Below, piece after piece: positions 1-10,333 of a stretch of 26,188 nucleotides of DNA. The DNA lies in NCBI RefSeq assembly GCF_026151205.1, contig NW_026971868.1, positions 1-26,188 on the forward strand. The letters are read 5' to 3'. Positions within the stretch are counted from its first letter, which is position 1. The number at the start of each line of letters is the position of its first letter. Origin of the DNA: Bolinopsis microptera (taxonomy: Eukaryota; Ctenophora; Tentaculata; Lobata; Bolinopsidae). The notes under the pieces are model-generated. The model was not told the origin of the DNA, did not search any database, and worked only from the letters and a program-made list of their open reading frames with translations. Both the position numbers and the translations under genes were made by a program.

Positions 1-8
1 ATTGAATA

Positions 9-21
9 CGCCCAATGGGCG
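9..21. repeat. Perfect short hairpin at the window edge
   Basis: CGCCCA and TGGGCG are perfect inverted repeats separated by a single A. In practice this is a 5-bp stem with a 3-nt loop. On the minus strand it lies just before ATTCAAT, which is the last readable sequence. A stem-loop near the 3' end is typical of CR1/L2-like non-LTR retrotransposons, where it helps reverse transcriptase recognise the transcript. The link to this element is inferred from position only. Confidence 0.5.
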
Positions 22-239
22 CTGGTCTGTACCGAAATATAAAAAACATACAATATAAAATTATAGAGAAACATAGAGAATAAAATTCTAGCAAGCCTCC
101 GAAAACTATTTAGCCTTGTGTGTCGACGTAACTAGAAAATAGCATAAAAATATGAGTTGCAGTTCAGGTTCTGTTACTTTAACATTTACCAGTCTCAGCA
201 CTGAAAAAAACACACTAAATAAGCTTTCAACGCGGTTCA

Positions 240-245
240 TTTATT
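240..245 (-). terminator. Candidate polyadenylation signal AATAAA
   Basis: TTTATT on the plus strand gives AATAAA on the minus strand, about 85 bases downstream of the ORF1 stop codon. That is a reasonable place for a poly(A) signal for an ORF1-only transcript. The hexamer is common by chance in AT-rich DNA and no GT-rich downstream element was established, so this is weak. Confidence 0.25.
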
Positions 246-328
246 AATTGTAAAAAGTGGTAAATCTACACACGGCAACTCCAGTCAGCACCAAATAACA
301 CTCAACATACATCATACATTAACTCTTA

Positions 329-1179
329 TCAGGAGCTTTGGGACGTTTGAGATGATAAGGTTTTATCAGCCGTGCAGATCTTTCTGTCGCGTATGAAATA
401 ATGTTTATTTGAGTCTTTCTGGATCATCTGTTTCATCTCCTTAACAAGTTTACTATGCGCAAGCTGTTCCTCTTTGGTTCTGTCCGGTCCCAAATAAACA
501 TGTTTGAAAGAGTCACTGTCTCTGAGGTTTCGTGCACGCATCAAAATCAAGTCTACCTCACTGGAACAACCAAATTCGACCTTGATAGGCCTATTCTTAC
601 CCGGTTCCTTCCTTCCGATTCTGTAGACCTCACCAGTGCGGAGCACGGGAAAGCGTCAGTTCCGTAAAGTATGTCCTTGACAACTTTGTTGAGCTCAAAA
701 TCGGCTTCTTTATCACTTTCATGGCAACCGTAGATCATCAAGTACTTCGATCGTTTCTTCTCTTCATTTACAGTCCTGACGGCTTGTTTGATAGAGTTTT
801 CTGTTAAAGGTTTCCCGCTAGGACGCTGAGCAGTGTTTTTCTTGACAACATCCGTCCAACTTTTCATTTCTGATTTAACTGTCTCCTGAACTGAATTCAT
901 CTGTCCTTGTTGAGTTTCAATAATTAGTTTCTGATCCGCTATTTTCTCCGATTTCATGACATCAATTTTCCCAGCAGCACTTTTACAAAGTTCAATATTC
1001 TTCTCCGCCAATTTCATTAAGCTGCCGATGATTTTGACGAGTGGATTTTTGTTAAGTTTCATTAAAGCGGTCTCAGTAAAGTCAGATCTACATGAAACAT
1101 TGGCAACCTTGAATATTTTCTGAATTTCTGATGTCATCTCATGGTCCATCGCGTTGAGCCGGTCCACTGAAAAATCCAT
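329..1179 (-). pseudogene. LINE ORF1-like protein (coiled coil + RRM-like RNA-binding), frameshifted
   Basis: This is the one confident gene. It resembles the ORF1 proteins of invertebrate non-LTR retrotransposons, which bind element RNA as a coiled-coil-assembled chaperone in the ribonucleoprotein particle. The frame is open further upstream, but its first ATG in a sensible place is at 1179..1177. From that start, residues about 49-115 are rich in K, E, Q, L and I with heptad-like spacing and look like a coiled coil, followed by SWTDVV. A basic stretch and an RRM-like strand-helix (KYLMIYG, then ADFELNKVVKDIL) come at about residues 143-174. The frame then changes once, between about 655 and 630. 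The second frame continues to a TGA at 331..329 with VYRIGR, RPIKVEF, a long helix, YLGPDRTKEE and HYFIRDRKI, the C-terminal signature of this family. The total of about 280 residues suits a full-length ORF1. Either a one-base sequencing error or a real inactivating indel would explain the break. No RT ORF follows. Confidence 0.75.
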
Positions 1180-1273
1180 GCTACACAGTCGGCGCTGTTG
1201 AAAGTCGACGTGGCGAGTAACACTTTCACTGATAACGATCACTGATAAGCGAGCTAAAAAACAGTGCAAATAC

Positions 1274-1337
1274 AAATTGGTTTACTGCGAACTGAAATTG
1301 GTTTACTGCGAACTGAAATTGGTTTACTGCGAAACTG
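1274..1337 (-). repeat. Three-copy 21-bp tandem repeat upstream of ORF1
   Basis: The unit begins AAATTGGTTTACTGCGAA and ends CTG. Copies lie at 1274-1294, 1295-1315 and 1316-1337. The first two are identical and the third has one extra A. The array starts about 95 bases upstream of the ORF1 ATG in the gene's orientation. Some LINEs carry tandem monomers with promoter activity in their 5' UTR, so it may be the truncated 5' end of the element. It could equally be an unrelated microduplication. The repeat itself is certain; its role is inference. Confidence 0.85.
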
Positions 1338-2720
1338 ATGATGATGGCTATTTTCGAGAATTGCATACTGCTTATGACTTGTATTTTAATCGAAATAACT
1401 TGAACATTGTTGCAAACAATGAACTATTGTAATATTATAATATTGTAATAACTATGATTTATAAATGCCGCAACTCACTAGCTGGTCCCCATGCTGTGAG
1501 CTGTCCCCCTCGCACCCTACAATATGAAATACAAAAATCTAATTACAATAAATAGTAACTCAATGCCTGGATCCTTGCCTTTTAAAGGTAGTGGCATTTT
1601 ATTTAGTGGCTTTATCTTTCCATAGAGTGGCGACCGTTTAATGCCAATTAAAATCCAATTGGGTCGATCCAACCTCATAGCTGTTTCGATAACATTCGCA
1701 AGATTCCGTGCACGACCCCGGGACCCCCCGGTTGCTTCCGGAATTAAATTTCTATGGCCCTCATTTATAATCCTCGTCGGAGGGTAACTAAAATGAGAGG
1801 GGCCTATTATAAAGCTTTATTAAAGTATTGTGTAGAGTAGACTAATGCGAAGAACAGTTTGCGTATGCCAACTCTTGTAAAATAACATTCTTTCAGCTGG
1901 CAGAAATAACAGAAATAATTTTCTTAAAAGTTTCTGTGGTTATTCTGGCTTTTGGAATCCAAGTTTAGGACAGATCTTGAACTTCTAAATCTTACAAAAT
2001 GGGTTAAACTGTGGCCCCAATTATTTAATGATGCTAAAGTAATTTCTTTCAAAAACGTATAGGGGGACAATCAATCCCGTAATCAATATGGGAGTCTGAA
2101 AAAGTAACAAATCTATTGTTTATACCGAAATATATTGGCCAGGAGAGCGGCCCGTAACGTATTTTTGATCCATTCAAATTAAAATATTCCTATAACAACT
2201 CATACGATCACTGGGCCCATTATATAGAGAGTAAACGTACCCACTAGTCTAACTGGTGGTCAGTTTCGACTGATTCGGCAGCAAGTTTTCAGCCAAAATC
2301 GATAATGGGGCCCAAAACTCCTCTTTAGACATAATGGCCGCGTCAGTGGGTCACTTAATGGCCCATCTAAAGGTGTTGTTCACAGGCTCTCACTACACAA
2401 AAAAGGGCTTTGTTCATTTTAAAAACAATCGGGACCTAATTCGGGCCCTACCTCCTAATACTAATTAAAATTAGTATCAAGTAACCATGTTTACCCTTTA
2501 TAAGATGCTAAGTTTAAAATTAATAGAATGCTTTTGCAAAATTATGTAACACTTCGTTGTAAAAGTTTCAAATATACTCTACTATAAACAAATCACTAAG
2601 ATGATAAAAAGGTCAAAACCTAAGGAGATTGAAGTTTCAGAATATTCGTAAAAACTACGCTTGATTTATTTGCGCCATTCGCGTTAGCTATTAAAGAATC
2701 AAAGAAGCTACTGGAGTCAT
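1338..2720. other. Complex noncoding sequence, no gene seen
   Basis: The base-level quality looks normal here, with few long homopolymers. All six frames are broken by frequent stops and no conserved domain could be recognised. It contains a few small inverted repeats: CATTGTT/AACAATG at 1405-1421, the 14-base palindrome AATATTATAATATT at 1431-1444, and an imperfect pair at 1756-1804. It is probably intergenic or intronic DNA. It ends abruptly at about 2720, where homopolymer-inflated sequence starts. Confidence 0.6.
1756..1804. repeat. Imperfect inverted repeat
   Basis: GGCCCTCATTT is answered by AAATGAGAGGGGCC, which pairs with it apart from a small insertion in the right arm. The loop is about 24 bases. 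It could form a hairpin in RNA or mark the end of a small mobile element. No target-site duplication or related sequence was seen to support the latter. Confidence 0.4.
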
Positions 2721-5700
2721 TCGGGGTTTTTTTTCCCGGGGGGTTTTTTTTAATTTGGGGGAAATTATAAATTTTTAAAATTTTTTAAAAGGGGGGGTTT
2801 TAAAAAAAATTTTTTGGGGGGGGGGGGGGGGGGGAAGAAATTTTTTGGGGGAATTTTTTAAAATTTTACGGGGGAAAAAAAAAAAATTTTTTTAAAAAAA
2901 TTTTGGTTTTTTTTAAAAATTTTTTTAAAAAACCCGGGGGAAAATTTAAAAAAATTTTTATTTAAAAAAAATTTTTTAAAGGGGGCCCCCTTTTGGGGGG
3001 AAAAAATCAAAATCAAATTTTTTAAAAACCAAAATATTTCCCCAAAAGGGGGAAAGTAAACTTTTTTATTTAAAAAAATTGCCGGGAATTGGAAAATTTT
3101 TTAAAAAAATTTTAAAAACCCCCAAAAATTTTTTTATGTTGGGGGCCCCAAAACCCCAAAGGCCCCCCTTTGGATTTAAGGTTTGGTTTTCCAGGTTTAA
3201 CCCAAAAAATTTTTTTAAAAAAAAAAATCGGGGGGAAAGGCCTCCTTAAAATTTTTTTTTAATCCTTTTATTTTTGGGAAAAAGGGGGGTTTAAAAAAAA
3301 AAACCCTTTTTTAAAAAAATTTTTAAATTTTAAAAAAAAAAATTTTTAAAAAAAAAAAATTTTTTAAAACCCCTTTTTTTTTTTTCCCCGGGGGGAAAAA
3401 AAATTTTTTTATTTAAAAAATTTTTCGGTGAAATTTTTTTTTAAAAAAATTAATTTTTAAAAACCCCAAAAAAAAGTTTAGGGGGGGGGAAAGAATTGTC
3501 AAGGAAATTTTTTTTAAAATTTTTTATTATTTAATTTTGCTTTTAGGAAAAAAAAAAAGGGGGGGGGAAAAAATTTTAAAAAAATTAAAAGGGGAATGGG
3601 TTTTTAGGTTTTTTTTTAGGGTTTTCCGGGGGTTGGGTGGGGGGGTTTTTGAAAAATTCCCCCGGGTTTTAAAATTTTTTGGGAAAATTTTTGGCCCCGT
3701 TTTTTTTATTTTTTTTTTTCTTTAAAAAAAAGGGTTTTGGGGGGGGGGCCAAAAAAAAAAAAAGTAAAAAAAATTAAAAAATTAGGGCCTTTTGAAAATT
3801 TTTTTTTGGGAAAAACGAATTTTTTTGGGACCGGGGCCCCCTTTGGGGGTTTTTTAAAAAACTTAATTTTTTTTTCCCCAAAACCCTTTTATTTGGGTTT
3901 TGGGAAAAAAGTTTAAAAATAAGTTTGTAGGTAGGTGGGTAAAGGGAGGGGCAGTAATAAAATTTGTGGGGGGAAAAAAAACCTAAAGAAAAAAGCTTGG
4001 GATTGGGGGGGGTCTGGAAAACTTTCGGGGGGCCCAAGGGTTTTAAATTTACTGGATACGTTTTTCCTTTTCACTATTTGCGGTTTAAACCGTTTGTAGG
4101 GTTTGGGGAAAAAAAAGATTACAGTCGGGGGGGTTAAACCCAAGAAAAATGCAAAAATTTGAAAATTTTGTTTTTTTATTTTGTTTAAAAATGGTAGGGA
4201 AATTGGAAAAAAAATGGTTTTTTTTTCCAGTTACCCAAAGGGGGCCCCTGTTTTCGGGGGTGCTGTGGAAAAAAACTTTTCTAACAAAAAACCCGGAAAA
4301 AAGTGGGGGTTTTCAATGTCCAAATTAGGGGGGGCCCAATTTTTTATGGGGGATTTAAATCTGTTGGGTTGTTAATTTAAATTTTTTGAAGCATTTTACT
4401 TCCCATTGGGGGAGTTTTAATTTTTTAGGGAATTTTGAATATTTTTTTTTTTTCCAAAAAGCCAATGTTAAAGATATAGGGGGGAAGGGGGCTTCAAAAA
4501 ATAAGGATTTTGGGGAAAATTTGGGGATAATTTTTTGCAGGGGGGGGGGGATTTTTCCCCCTCATTTTTTCAAAGGGGGGAATGCAAGGGGAAATTTTGA
4601 TCTCAAAAAAAAATTAGGGGGACCGCCAAAATTTGTGGGAAAAAAATAAGGTAAAAAAAAAAACAAGTGGGGCGGGGTTTTTAACCTTGGTTTTTTTATA
4701 AAATTTGTGTGCTGTAAAAAAAAGGGGTTTGTATTTTGGGATTGCTTGGGAATTGGAAGTTTTTTAATGAGTTTTTTTCCCCCCTGAAAAAAGGGAAAAA
4801 ATGGGGGGGGGTTGAAAAGTGCCTGGGTAAACATGAAAAAAAAATTGGGGTTAAAAATATTGTCTGGGGAAAAATAATAAATTTTTTAAATGCTTGAAAT
4901 GGGGGCCCCCGCTTTTCATGTTGGATGGGTTTTTGGGGGGGGTTTTTTCAAAGTGGCTGGCTTTTTATCTGAAAACAAAAATTTAATTTTTCCCAAAAAC
5001 AAAAAGGGGCCCGGGATGCAAGCTACCCTTTTTTTTTTAGATACTTCCCCATTTTTCTTTTTTTTGAGTTTTTAAAAGGAAAATTTTGGGGGTTTGGGGG
5101 GGAACCCCTATTTAATTAAACCAGGGTGGTTGGGGGCCCCTGGATCCAGGATACAAATTTTTTCCCAAAAATTTTCCGGGGGCCCCGCCGGGGGGCGGGT
5201 TTTTTGGGAGGTTTAAACAAAGGGGGCCCACCTCGGGGCCCTAAATAAGATTTTCGGGAGGGGCTGCTGTTTTATTACCTGATCACATGGATTTACTGAC
5301 CCCGGGGGGAAAATTTTCTGATATGATCGGGCCAATTGGGCCCCCTTTTCAAAAAAAATTAAAAATTATCACCCCGCTCGGATCAAAACCCCCTTTTTTT
5401 TACTGTTTGCAATAAGGTTTTTTGTTTTGTAGGTTACATATATATTTTTTTATTTTTAGGCCCCCGTACCAAAGTAAACTCCCACTTAAGATTCCCCCGT
5501 TTGTGGCCCCCCAAAAAAATTCCCCCCAGTTACCCCCAGTTCGTTTTTTAATATTACGTAGGGGGAAATTAATGGGTTGGGGGTGGGGGCGAAAGCTTTT
5601 TTAAAAAACCTTTTAAATTGGGGGGACAAAAAATTCACGTTTTTAAAATGGGTTTAAATGGTCGCTAAAATTTTGCCCCAGCGTAGTTTTTTAGTAGTTT

Positions 5701-5900
5701 GTTAGTTAAATGGGGGGGCTTGTTGCTTGGGGTTTGGTATTGGTAAAATATTTTTGATTAAAAAATTGTTTAGGGGGAAATTTTTCAAAAAAATATTTTG
5801 ATGGGGAAAAAGTTACCAAAAATTTTAGAAAGAAAAAATGAAAACTGTACAAAAAAAAAAAATTTTAAATTTTTTAAAATTTAAATAGTTTTCTTTATAT
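2721..5900. other. Homopolymer-inflated stretch, not interpretable
   Basis: The text is almost entirely runs of 4-10 identical bases (A/T blocks alternating with G and some C blocks), including 19 consecutive G at 2816-2834. Natural DNA does not look like this over 3 kb. The pattern fits a failed consensus in which each base is called several times. Open frames here translate to strings of K, F, G and P and are artefacts. Short, more complex islands appear at about 5100-5360, but no gene could be read from them. Confidence 0.8.
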
Positions 5901-7140
5901 TAAATTAACTTTTTTTTATTTTTTGCCTTGTATCGGGAAAAAAATTTTTAGTTTTTGCCCCAAAAAGGGAAAAAAAAAAATTTTTAATTTTTTTTTTGAG
6001 CGGGTAATTAAGGGGGGACTTTCTGATGATTTTTTTTTTTTAAAGTTTAAAAAAAATTTTTTTTTGGACTTCGAAAGCCCCTAAAAAAATAAAATCGCCA
6101 TAGTTTTTCCCCTTTTTGAAAAAAAAACCACTGAAAAATTTGGTTTGGGGATGGTTTTTGATTGAAAAAAACCTAGGGGCTAAAGGGGGATCTATTTTTA
6201 AAAAATTTTAAATGTTTTTACATAGAATTTGGGGGACCTGGGAGGGGCGTAATTTTTGTTTAAAATTTGGGCCTCACTTAAACACCTGGGAATGTATAGT
6301 TGAAAAAACAAAAAAAAAAGCATGGGAAAAAAAATTTTCTTTTTTCCTTTTTTTGGGCGAACTAAAAAGAAACAACACCGGGGGATATTGGGATTAGTTA
6401 AAGCCAAGCTTGATGGAGTGGGTTCCCCACCTGTAGGGGTTAAAGGGATTTGCCTAAAAATCTTTCATATTCATACACCAAACATATCCTTTTTCCCACT
6501 CCACCAAAAAGAAAGCCTCGGGGGGGGATCAATCCGAGGGAAATAAATAGTAGTTTAAATTGTTTCATTTCAAAACAAAGGGGGGCGGTGTGCTTAGTAG
6601 GGGGGGGGGAGGGGGGGGGACGTGTAGGTGAGTTGCCAGAGTAGATGTCCGTTTTTAATTTAAAAGGTCTTTACTTTTACCAATATGATGTAAATGTTTT
6701 GTGGGTGAGCGGGTTTTTTATCCATTTGGCTGATAAACAATTATTTTGTACTTTAATAAGGGAATTGGTAAGTTTAATATTAGAAGTGTAGTTTATAATA
6801 ATCGGGACGGGCCCACCCGGCCCCCGTATGTTTATTTTTTATCAAAAACCACTTATAAATTGATTAGGGTTTAGGTTAGGGTGGGTGTTACCTATGATCT
6901 ATAAAAAATACCCCGCTATTTAAAAAAAAAAAAGCTTTTGGTGATTATTTTATTAATTTTTTATTAGGGTCCCAAAGTTATTTTACTGTACTACTTGTAT
7001 TTAGTTTATAATTTATAGGGGTTCCTTTTTCCTAAGGGGGTCGTCTGGGATTAGTCCATTAATATAGTTTTTACCCCACGGGGCTATTTGTTGCCATCCG
7101 CTTATTTATATTTTCATTTACAGGATTTAAAAATTGAGCT
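5901..7140. other. Partly recovered low-quality sequence, no gene seen
   Basis: Homopolymer inflation is milder than upstream, but runs of G or T of eight or more are still frequent and every frame is interrupted. A short telomere-like string (TTAGGG, TTTAGG, TTAGGG in tandem) sits at 6864-6882. Nothing coding can be supported. Confidence 0.6.
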
Positions 7141-7151
7141 AGGGGATAAAA

Positions 7152-7727
7152 GAGTGAGTGGCTGGGGAAAATAGAGTTTTTGAAGCTAAAGGGGAAAAAT
7201 ATTGAAGGCTGGGGAAAAGGAGGTGGGCTTGGGAAAAAAATAGTGGAGCTGGGGGAAAAGAGGTTTGGAGGCTTGGGGAAAAAGAGGTTGAGCTGGAAAA
7301 GGAGTGTAGGCCTGGAAAGGAGTGGAGCTGGGAAATTTGTTGAGCTGGGAATTAATAGTGAGCAGGGGAAAGGAGTTGGGAGCTGGGAAAGAGGTGAAAG
7401 TTGGGGAAAGGGGGGAGTGGGAGCTGGGGGAAATAGTAAAAGCTGGGAAAAAAAAGTGGAGCTGAGGAAAAGAGTGAGGCTGGGTAAAATTAGTGCGCTG
7501 GGAAAATAATAGTGAGGCTTGGGGGGTAAGAGTGAGCTGGGGGGAATGAAAAGGGGTGAAGCTGGGAAAGAATGTTGAAGCTGGGGAAAGAGTGAGGGCT
7601 GGGGGGAAAGGGGAGCAAATTAAAAGAGGGGAGCTGGGAAAAATGGAAGTGAGTGGGAAAAATTAGTAAGCTGGGGGAATATAGAGTGAGCTGAAGGTAA
7701 ATAGGTAAGTGGGAGAAAAAATAGGGG
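7152..7727 (+). repeat. Minisatellite, 17-19 bp unit, about 30 copies
   Basis: A degenerate tandem array with approximate unit AGTGAGCTGGGGAAAAT. Nearly every copy keeps the core AGCTGGG followed by an A-run and then AGTG or AGAG. About 30 units can be counted by eye between 7152 and 7727. Unit length varies mainly in the G and A runs, so much of the apparent divergence may be sequencing error on a more regular array. The array is strongly purine-rich on the plus strand (G and A, almost no C). An open frame across 7180-7509 is just the translation of the repeat and is not a gene. Confidence 0.85.
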
Positions 7728-9037
7728 GGGTTGTATGGCTGGGCTCTTGGGGAAAAATGATTGGGGAAGCTACCCCACTCGGACGCCATCCTGTTAAAAG
7801 GATTATGGAAGAGAAGGGGTTACGAAGAGTTTTATGGGTTTAATTACCCTTTCGGCTTTCCAACAGAGGAGGGGACCCAGGGGACAAACTACCTGCTATT
7901 TAAAATAAAAAAAACTTAATAGCATATAGGGGGGGGAAATGGGTGTTTTCAAATTTTGATTATTTCTGGTTAAGGTAAGGATATTAACGGCGGGTTTGAA
8001 TTATGCCCACTGTTACCAACAAGAGGAATTCATTTAGACCGGGTTTCATAAAAACCAAAAAATTGTTCTTGGGGGAATAAAATTATTGAGTATTGTTTTC
8101 TTTAATTCTTGTTTTTGGAATTCCCTAGGGTCAATTATCCCCACCAAAAAAAAATTTTCAAGTTTATTCCCAAAAAACTTCTTCCATTCGTAAGTTTCCC
8201 CCCCGGCTGCCCGGGGGGCACCACGGGGGGGGGCCATTAATTATTTTTTTTACCAAATTTTTTTTAAAAAAACAAGTAAAATGTTCTTCTATATCGGTCC
8301 AAATTTAGTTTTCCCCCCACGTAGGAAGTAATAGGAATAATGGTAGTTTTCTAAATGATGTTACTTCCCCTAATTTTAAACAGTAGGAAAAAGGGTTTTT
8401 TTTCTTTTTGTTGGGGTCCGAGGGTTTTATGTTCTCTTAAGAGTGGTTTCGGGGTAGTTTCCGCATGGGGTGTTGGCGGGTTTGCGCTGAAAATCGCGGG
8501 ATTCACCCTGGCGCAAAAATAAAAACGGGGGACAGGTCGTAGAGGGGGGTACATGTTTGGAGATTTCTTGACTAAATGTTAATCAAATTTTTTGGCCCCC
8601 CCTCACATTGGCTATTTAGAGCCCATTGTTGGCCACTTTTCCCCAGAAAAACCGTACAAACCCCAACACTCACTGTTTTCATTCCTTTAAATAAATCGGT
8701 TGTTTGGTGTATTTTGCCTGTAACAAATATATATCATTGTTTTTTTTTCATGATATCAAAAAACTAAAACATTGTTTGGACTTTTTTGACTTCAAAAATT
8801 TGTAAATTCATAATTTTTACCACCCTAACCAAAAAATTGTACAACCCCACACCACGTAACCGAATGAATATATAAATTGAAAGGTCTTCCTTTTGGGGAA
8901 TTTTTCACATTGAACTTTGAATGCCAGATTTCTGCGAAATCGGCTCCCATCCCATTTTTTCTCGATTTTGTTCTCTCCGTCTGGAAAGGTTAAAGTCCCA
9001 AGCCCTCTTGCCAAATAATCCCAAGGGGTAACCTTTG
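7728..9037. other. Mixed-quality sequence, no gene seen
   Basis: Inflated G, T and C runs persist to about 8300 and then fade. The part from about 8560 to 9030 reads like normal AT-rich DNA. Open frames at 8351-8554, 8576-8767 and 8817-9014 have no recognisable domain, lack convincing starts or conserved composition, and are within chance length. No RNA gene was recognised. Confidence 0.5.
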
Positions 9038-9331
9038 ATGACTCAAGGGGGGCGGTTTTCTGGAATTTTTGGGATTGGGTTTTGCGGGGATTCTGTTGAT
9101 TGTTTCAGAATGCGGGGCCAGAAGGGATTGCATCGTAACCCAAAAGGGAACCGGACCAATCAAAAATATGCTTGTTCATTTTGGCTTGCAGAGGCTGGTG
9201 CATACTTTCAAGTTAAAAAGGGAATTGAAGCTGGTCGGCGAGTTGTTGGTTTATTATTGCCTGGGTTAAATGATATGATAAGTCTGGTAACAATTCTTTA
9301 CAAATGTGAATGGTTAGCTGGGACTAATTAA
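9038..9331 (+). CDS. Hypothetical ORF, 97 aa, unrecognised
   Basis: Open from ATG at 9038 to TAA at 9329-9331, in a stretch where homopolymer inflation is mild. The amino-acid mix is balanced and protein-like (about 97 residues, with Cys, Arg, Trp and acidic residues), unlike the K/F/G strings of nearby false frames. There is a hydrophobic segment near the C-terminal end (VVGLLLPGL). No family was recognised and there is no neighbouring gene to give context. The length is within what chance produces in six frames over 26 kb. It could be an exon, a decayed transposon piece or nothing. Confidence 0.15.
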   Translation: MTQGGRFSGIFGIGFCGDSVDCFRMRGQKGLHRNPKGNRTNQKYACSFWLAEAGAYFQVKKGIEAGRRVVGLLLPGLNDMISLVTILYKCEWLAGTN

Positions 9332-10333
9332 AGTATTAATTTCCTTACTTTAAAAGGATCCTACGGGAGAGGTTTTCCTCCTTGGTCCAATAGTTGTATC
9401 TAGTTGAGGGTGGTGGGGGACTGGGGGAGGTTCGTTCAAAAAAAGGGATGAGGCCATTAGGGGAAGGAGATTCATTCTGTTCCGTTTTCATAGCCCGATA
9501 GTTGTGTTGAAGGGAGAAGAAAAAGGGCATTAGAACGCGGTAAATATTGTTGTTACAAATGCTCTAATTGTTCTTTCGATATTTTTATAGTTTTTTGGTT
9601 TTAACTGGGACCCTTGTCTTGGGGGAGTACGTCGATCTCATTAAGGGAAGTATAAGTGATAAATCTCCGTTTTGTACTTATAAACGAGTACGGGTTAGGT
9701 TACGTGTTATGCTAAGTACCAGTTGAGTGAACGTGCTGTGAGGTAATGTTTATTTTTCTATAAGGATTCTCAATATGTACTGATTCTTATCAATGACAAG
9801 CTATGAAGTATTCAGTGGAATTCCTCGTCAAATTTGCTCATCTGTTCAGTGGGGAGGGGACGAAATTTATGAACACATAAACAATTTAATGGGAAAGGGG
9901 GTGACCTCCATTTAAATTTTTCCTTGTTTCCCGTTAAGGAATATTTTACCACTTCCTGGTTAACTATATACTGAATTTCCTTCTCGAGGCCCGGTTTCTT
10001 GAAACCATTACGGAAGATCCGAAAACCCAAGTCTAAAATATCTAAAATCAGGACAAAAAAAAACCTTATGCACGGGAGGTCATAGCAGGTTAGGGTTCTG
10101 TATTTGGGGCCAGACCAACAATGTGGCTGGGACTTCAATCGGAGGAACAACAATATCGAGGAAAAATGTATGGGGCGGGATTTCCACATATTTCTGAACA
10201 AAGTTCCAATGTGGAAATTCAAGGGAAGGGGAACCTTTGATCTTTTCTATATATGTGTCTTCGTACTTGTCGGTTACATGTTGGGTAGGGGGGGCATTTT
10301 GGATTATTTGATTGAAAAAATAAAGGCTATACA
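9332..10333. other. Mixed sequence with unrecognised open frames
   Basis: Quality is moderate. A minus-strand frame of 136 codons runs 10222..9812 and overlaps another minus frame at 10370..10080 and a plus frame at 10104-10340. The fact that several frames are open together argues for chance rather than a gene. No motif was recognised in any of them. Confidence 0.45.

Larger units (their letters stand above)
1..328 (-). other. 3' flank of the LINE ORF1, no ORF2 present
   Basis: This is the sequence downstream of the ORF1 stop codon when read on the minus strand. An autonomous two-ORF LINE would be expected to begin its endonuclease/reverse transcriptase ORF about here. Instead the stretch is AT-rich, full of stops, and shows no endonuclease or RT motif. 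It contains an AATAAA on the minus strand at 245..240. It ends at the window edge with a perfect hairpin followed by ATTCAAT, which resembles the stem-loop and short-repeat 3' tails of CR1/L2-type elements. The segment is therefore read as a 3' UTR or tail joined closely to ORF1. The element could instead simply be deleted here, or ORF1 could be a captured gene. The tail assignment is inference. Confidence 0.4.

Noticed and set aside
455-667. Plus-strand open frame across the LINE ORF1
   Set aside because: It is antisense to a recognisable ORF1 and has no family resemblance of its own.
30-2134. Shared 12-mer TACCGAAATATA at 30-41 and 2123-2134
   Set aside because: Many 12-base matches are expected by chance in a window this size and the flanks do not extend the match.
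3537-5604. Many open frames of 60-90 codons on both strands
   Set aside because: All translate homopolymer runs into K, F, G and P strings in text that is not reliable sequence.
6864-6882. Telomere-like TTAGGG repeats (also a looser GGTTA-type patch at 12938-12963)
   Set aside because: Only about three imperfect units each, in low-quality text; too short to call a telomere or an interstitial telomeric array.
7180-7509. 109-codon open frame rich in G, K, E and L
   Set aside because: It is the translation of the 17-19 bp minisatellite; the opposite strand is open over the neighbouring part of the array for the same reason.
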